Assembly: GCF_001908105.1 (NCBI RefSeq)
Contig: NZ_MKGQ01000063.1
Span: 1-6,689, forward strand
DNA: 6,689 nt
Direction of reading: 5' to 3'
Source of the DNA: Xenorhabdus eapokensis
GTDB lineage: Bacteria > Pseudomonadota > Gammaproteobacteria > Enterobacterales > Enterobacteriaceae
The position numbers and the translations under genes are program-made. Of the stretch, positions 5,488-6,689 are shown one piece after another. The stretch's first letter is position 1. Each line of letters begins with the position of its first letter. Under the pieces are notes generated by a model that saw nothing but the letters and a program-made list of their open reading frames with translations, was not told where the DNA came from and searched no databases.

Positions 5488-5801
5488 AGGCGCATTCTAA
5501 GCAAAACCGTGCGGTAAATAAAGCGGCAAAAACAGAACGTTATTACACCGTGGGATACGTGCCGCAAAATGGCAGGCCGAACCCCCGACCCGCGATAAAT
5601 TTAACGGGACGATGGCTTAAGGCCGCCGGGTTTGAGATTGGGGGCACACTCACCGTTAAAATTATGGCGGGCTGTCTGGTGCTGATCCCTGACAGTGATG
5701 ACACCCGAACTATTAAGCAACAGTATCAGCGCCAGCAAGACCAGCTCAGTGAGATTAGGCTCAGGATGCGGGAACTGCTTGGGGATTATCAGGCAGGATA
5801 A
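5478..5801 (+). CDS. symE: SymE-family type I toxin (AbrB/SpoVT-like fold)
   Basis: This 107-residue protein belongs to the SymE toxin family. E. coli SymE was first described as an SOS-induced protein affecting RNA; it has an AbrB-like fold and later work reported nucleoid condensation. The signature spans about residues 22-72: YYTVGYVPQ, a Pro-rich turn, INLTGRWLKAAGFEIGG, then the beta-strand pair TVKIMAGCLVLIPD. The N-terminus is basic (Lys/Arg-rich) and residues about 78-101 form a Gln/Arg-rich helix. GAGG (5468-5471) can serve ATG 5478 or the adjacent ATG 5481. A strong leader hairpin and an antisense promoter fit SymR control. I found no LexA box (CTG-N10-CAG) in the leader, unlike E. 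coli, so regulation may instead involve the upstream XRE protein. It is convergent with the Rhs immunity gene. Confidence 0.88.
   Translation: MMAKAHSKQNRAVNKAAKTERYYTVGYVPQNGRPNPRPAINLTGRWLKAAGFEIGGTLTVKIMAGCLVLIPDSDDTRTIKQQYQRQQDQLSEIRLRMRELLGDYQAG
5494..5522 (-). promoter_or_regulatory. Antisense promoter inside symE (for the SymR-like RNA)
   Basis: On the minus strand TTTATT (5522-5517, 3/6) is followed after 17 bp by TAGAAT (5499-5494, 5/6 to TATAAT). The expected start point is about 5487, within the first few symE codons, which is where SymR begins in E. coli. Confidence 0.5.
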
Positions 5802-5808
5802 TGACAAA

Positions 5809-5840
5809 AAGCCGGAAGATCATGGGGATCTCTCCGGCTT
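5809..5840 (-). terminator. Intrinsic terminator between symE and the immunity gene (possibly bidirectional)
   Basis: AAGCCGGA (5809-5816) pairs with TCCGGCTT (5833-5840). The stem continues as AGATC (5817-5821) with GATCT (5827-5831), with one bulged base and a 5-base loop: 13 pairs in all. Read on the minus strand the stem runs directly into TTTTT (5810-5806), a good terminator for the Rhs/immunity operon. On the + strand only a weak T-rich tail follows, so it may also end symE transcripts less efficiently. Confidence 0.8.
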
Positions 5841-5847
5841 CCTTACT

Positions 5848-6201
5848 TTAATTATAAATATCTCTATCTTCGGCTTTTTCTATAAATAAATCTTGTAGGC
5901 TTCCTTGTATTTCTTCATTTTCATATATCAATGTAAAATCGCCATCAATATTTGGAGGGAAATGAGAACCATCAATAGTTCCAAAGATAGTTGATGCAGT
6001 ATCAGACATTATTACTTTAAAGAAATTAAAAATAGCTACTTGATCTTCATTATCTAATTTTGATAATGCTCTCTTAGCTCTTGAATATACACCTTCTTGA
6101 TTACCGTCTGATGAGTTTGTTAAATTATCTTTGTAATTCACAAAGTTATCATCAAATAGCTCACTAAAAATCGATTCTACTACTTTTTCATCATTTTTCA
6201 T
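5848..6201 (-). CDS. Putative immunity protein for the Rhs C-terminal toxin
   Basis: This 117-residue acidic, cytoplasmic protein has no signal peptide or membrane segment. It is predicted to bind and neutralise the toxin domain encoded just upstream, protecting the producer and its kin. The evidence is position: its ATG overlaps the toxin stop codon by four bases (ATGA, 6201-6198), giving translational coupling, with AAGGT six bases upstream inside the toxin gene. Visible features are an N-terminal helical part with many Asp/Glu/Asn, a central NEDQVAIFNFFKVIMSDTAS segment, and a GTIDGSHFPPNIDGDF stretch followed by EIQGSLQDLF. I do not recognise a named Imm family. The AT-rich base use matches the toxin half of the Rhs gene and differs from the integrase/primase block. 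A terminator follows the stop. Confidence 0.72.
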   Translation of the reverse strand: MKNDEKVVESIFSELFDDNFVNYKDNLTNSSDGNQEGVYSRAKRALSKLDNEDQVAIFNFFKVIMSDTASTIFGTIDGSHFPPNIDGDFTLIYENEEIQGSLQDLFIEKAEDRDIYN

Positions 6202-6689
6202 TTTATTACCTTATCAACACATTTGAATCTGATTTCTGGATACATCTTTTTATTCATATTAATAAGATCTTTAAGTATCTTATTAGGTATTTCAGGATAA
6301 ACCCGCCTTAATTCTCTTATATCACGAGCAATCAAATCCCTAGCACTAGTAAATTTTTCTCCCGTTCTTGGGTTTTTCGTGCTTCTTGATACAACACCTA
6401 AATCCCCTCTAGATATTGTGTGTCCAGATTTGGGCACTAAAATAGCTGGCCCAGTATTTGGATCATAGTTTTTCACAAGATTCTTCATGATTGCTTTTTG
6501 GCCAGCATGGTGAGCATCAAGACCTAAATTTTTACCTTTGACTAATCCCCTCAACGTGCCATATTCATCAACAGCCCAATCTTTTATTCCAGAATCAGAA
6601 CAAGGAGTTAATCCTAGCGGATCGATCCAACCCGTCGGATTTGATACGTAAGCATACGGATTTTTCCCACCCACTAATCCCAACGGATC
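6198..6689 (-). CDS. Rhs-family protein, C-terminal end with putative HNH-like 'AHH' nuclease toxin (partial)
   Basis: The last 163 codons of a larger gene whose 5' part lies beyond the window; the frame is open to the edge (GAT CCG TTG). Counting from the edge, residues 1-27 carry the end of the Rhs core: DPLGL, GGKNPYAYVSNPTGW, then the cleavage-type DPLGL border. After that the variable toxin begins (28-163). It holds LDAHHAGQKA (His60, His61), PAILVPKSGHT (His90), a VVSRST turn, and a helical tail, ARDIRELRRVYPEIPN ... INMNKKMYPE. The DAHH motif and the later His suggest a metal-dependent treble-clef (HNH/EndoVII-type) nuclease, by analogy with the 'AHH' group; this is inference. Rhs proteins are usually delivered by type VI secretion. 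The immunity gene overlaps its stop codon. No internal start here needs to be invoked: the TTG at 6683 encodes Leu. Confidence 0.85.
   Translation of the reverse strand, partial: DPLGLVGGKNPYAYVSNPTGWIDPLGLTPCSDSGIKDWAVDEYGTLRGLVKGKNLGLDAHHAGQKAIMKNLVKNYDPNTGPAILVPKSGHTISRGDLGVVSRSTKNPRTGEKFTSARDLIARDIRELRRVYPEIPNKILKDLINMNKKMYPEIRFKCVDKVIK

Noticed and set aside
6681..6683. TTG as a start codon for a 161-residue protein
   Set aside because: The frame stays open to the window edge through Rhs core residues DPLGL, so this is an internal leucine codon of a longer gene.
1..6689. CRISPR array, tRNA or rRNA genes, insertion-sequence transposase
   Set aside because: No spaced identical repeats of CRISPR length, no cloverleaf I could assemble, no DDE or HUH transposase. 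The iteron array has an 11-bp period, far too short for CRISPR.

Overview
The window looks like an Enterobacterales-type (gammaproteobacterial) accessory region. The evidence is a SymE-family toxin gene with a SymR-like antisense RNA, an Rhs C-terminal toxin/immunity pair, enterobacterial-style ribosome binding sites, and a mobile-element integrase and primase pair. I cannot name the genus. Photorhabdus, Xenorhabdus, Providencia or relatives would fit, but that is a guess from gene style. Base composition has three zones. Positions about 200-950 are very GC-rich, the integrase and primase are moderately GC-rich, and everything from about 5845 to the end is clearly AT-rich. This suggests pieces of different origin placed side by side.

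Layout: (1) 1-955 holds no credible gene but is full of strong hairpins and inverted or direct repeats. (2) 956-1990 (-) is an intact tyrosine recombinase with all catalytic residues. (3) 1991-2207 is an intergenic stretch holding a tandem array of six AGACTTG-like units, five of them at exactly 11 bp spacing, just downstream of the primase stop. (4) 2208-4922 (-) is a 904-residue protein combining a CHC2 zinc finger, a TOPRIM primase core, a AAA+-like ATPase and a C-terminal winged helix. (5) 4923-5020 is a divergent promoter region. (6) 5021-5395 (+) is a small XRE/Cro-type regulator. (7) 5396-5477 is a structured leader, on whose opposite strand an antisense RNA promoter and hairpin match the SymR arrangement. 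(8) 5478-5801 (+) is symE. (9) 5809-5840 is a terminator hairpin between convergent genes. (10) 5848-6201 (-) is a putative immunity gene, and 6198-6689 (-) is the C-terminal end of an Rhs-family protein cut by the window edge.

How it may work together (inference): integrase, primase/ATPase, iteron-like repeats and the hairpin-rich flank look like the core of an integrative, possibly autonomously replicating element. It is P4-like in logic, but its primase/helicase belongs to a different family. The divergent XRE regulator probably controls the primase operon and itself. symE/SymR is a type I toxin-antitoxin-like pair lying between this element and the Rhs locus. The Rhs tail and its overlapping downstream gene form a contact-dependent toxin/immunity cassette.

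The best candidates for something undescribed are the integrase/primase/iteron element with its hairpin-rich flank, and the 'AHH' toxin with its 117-residue partner.
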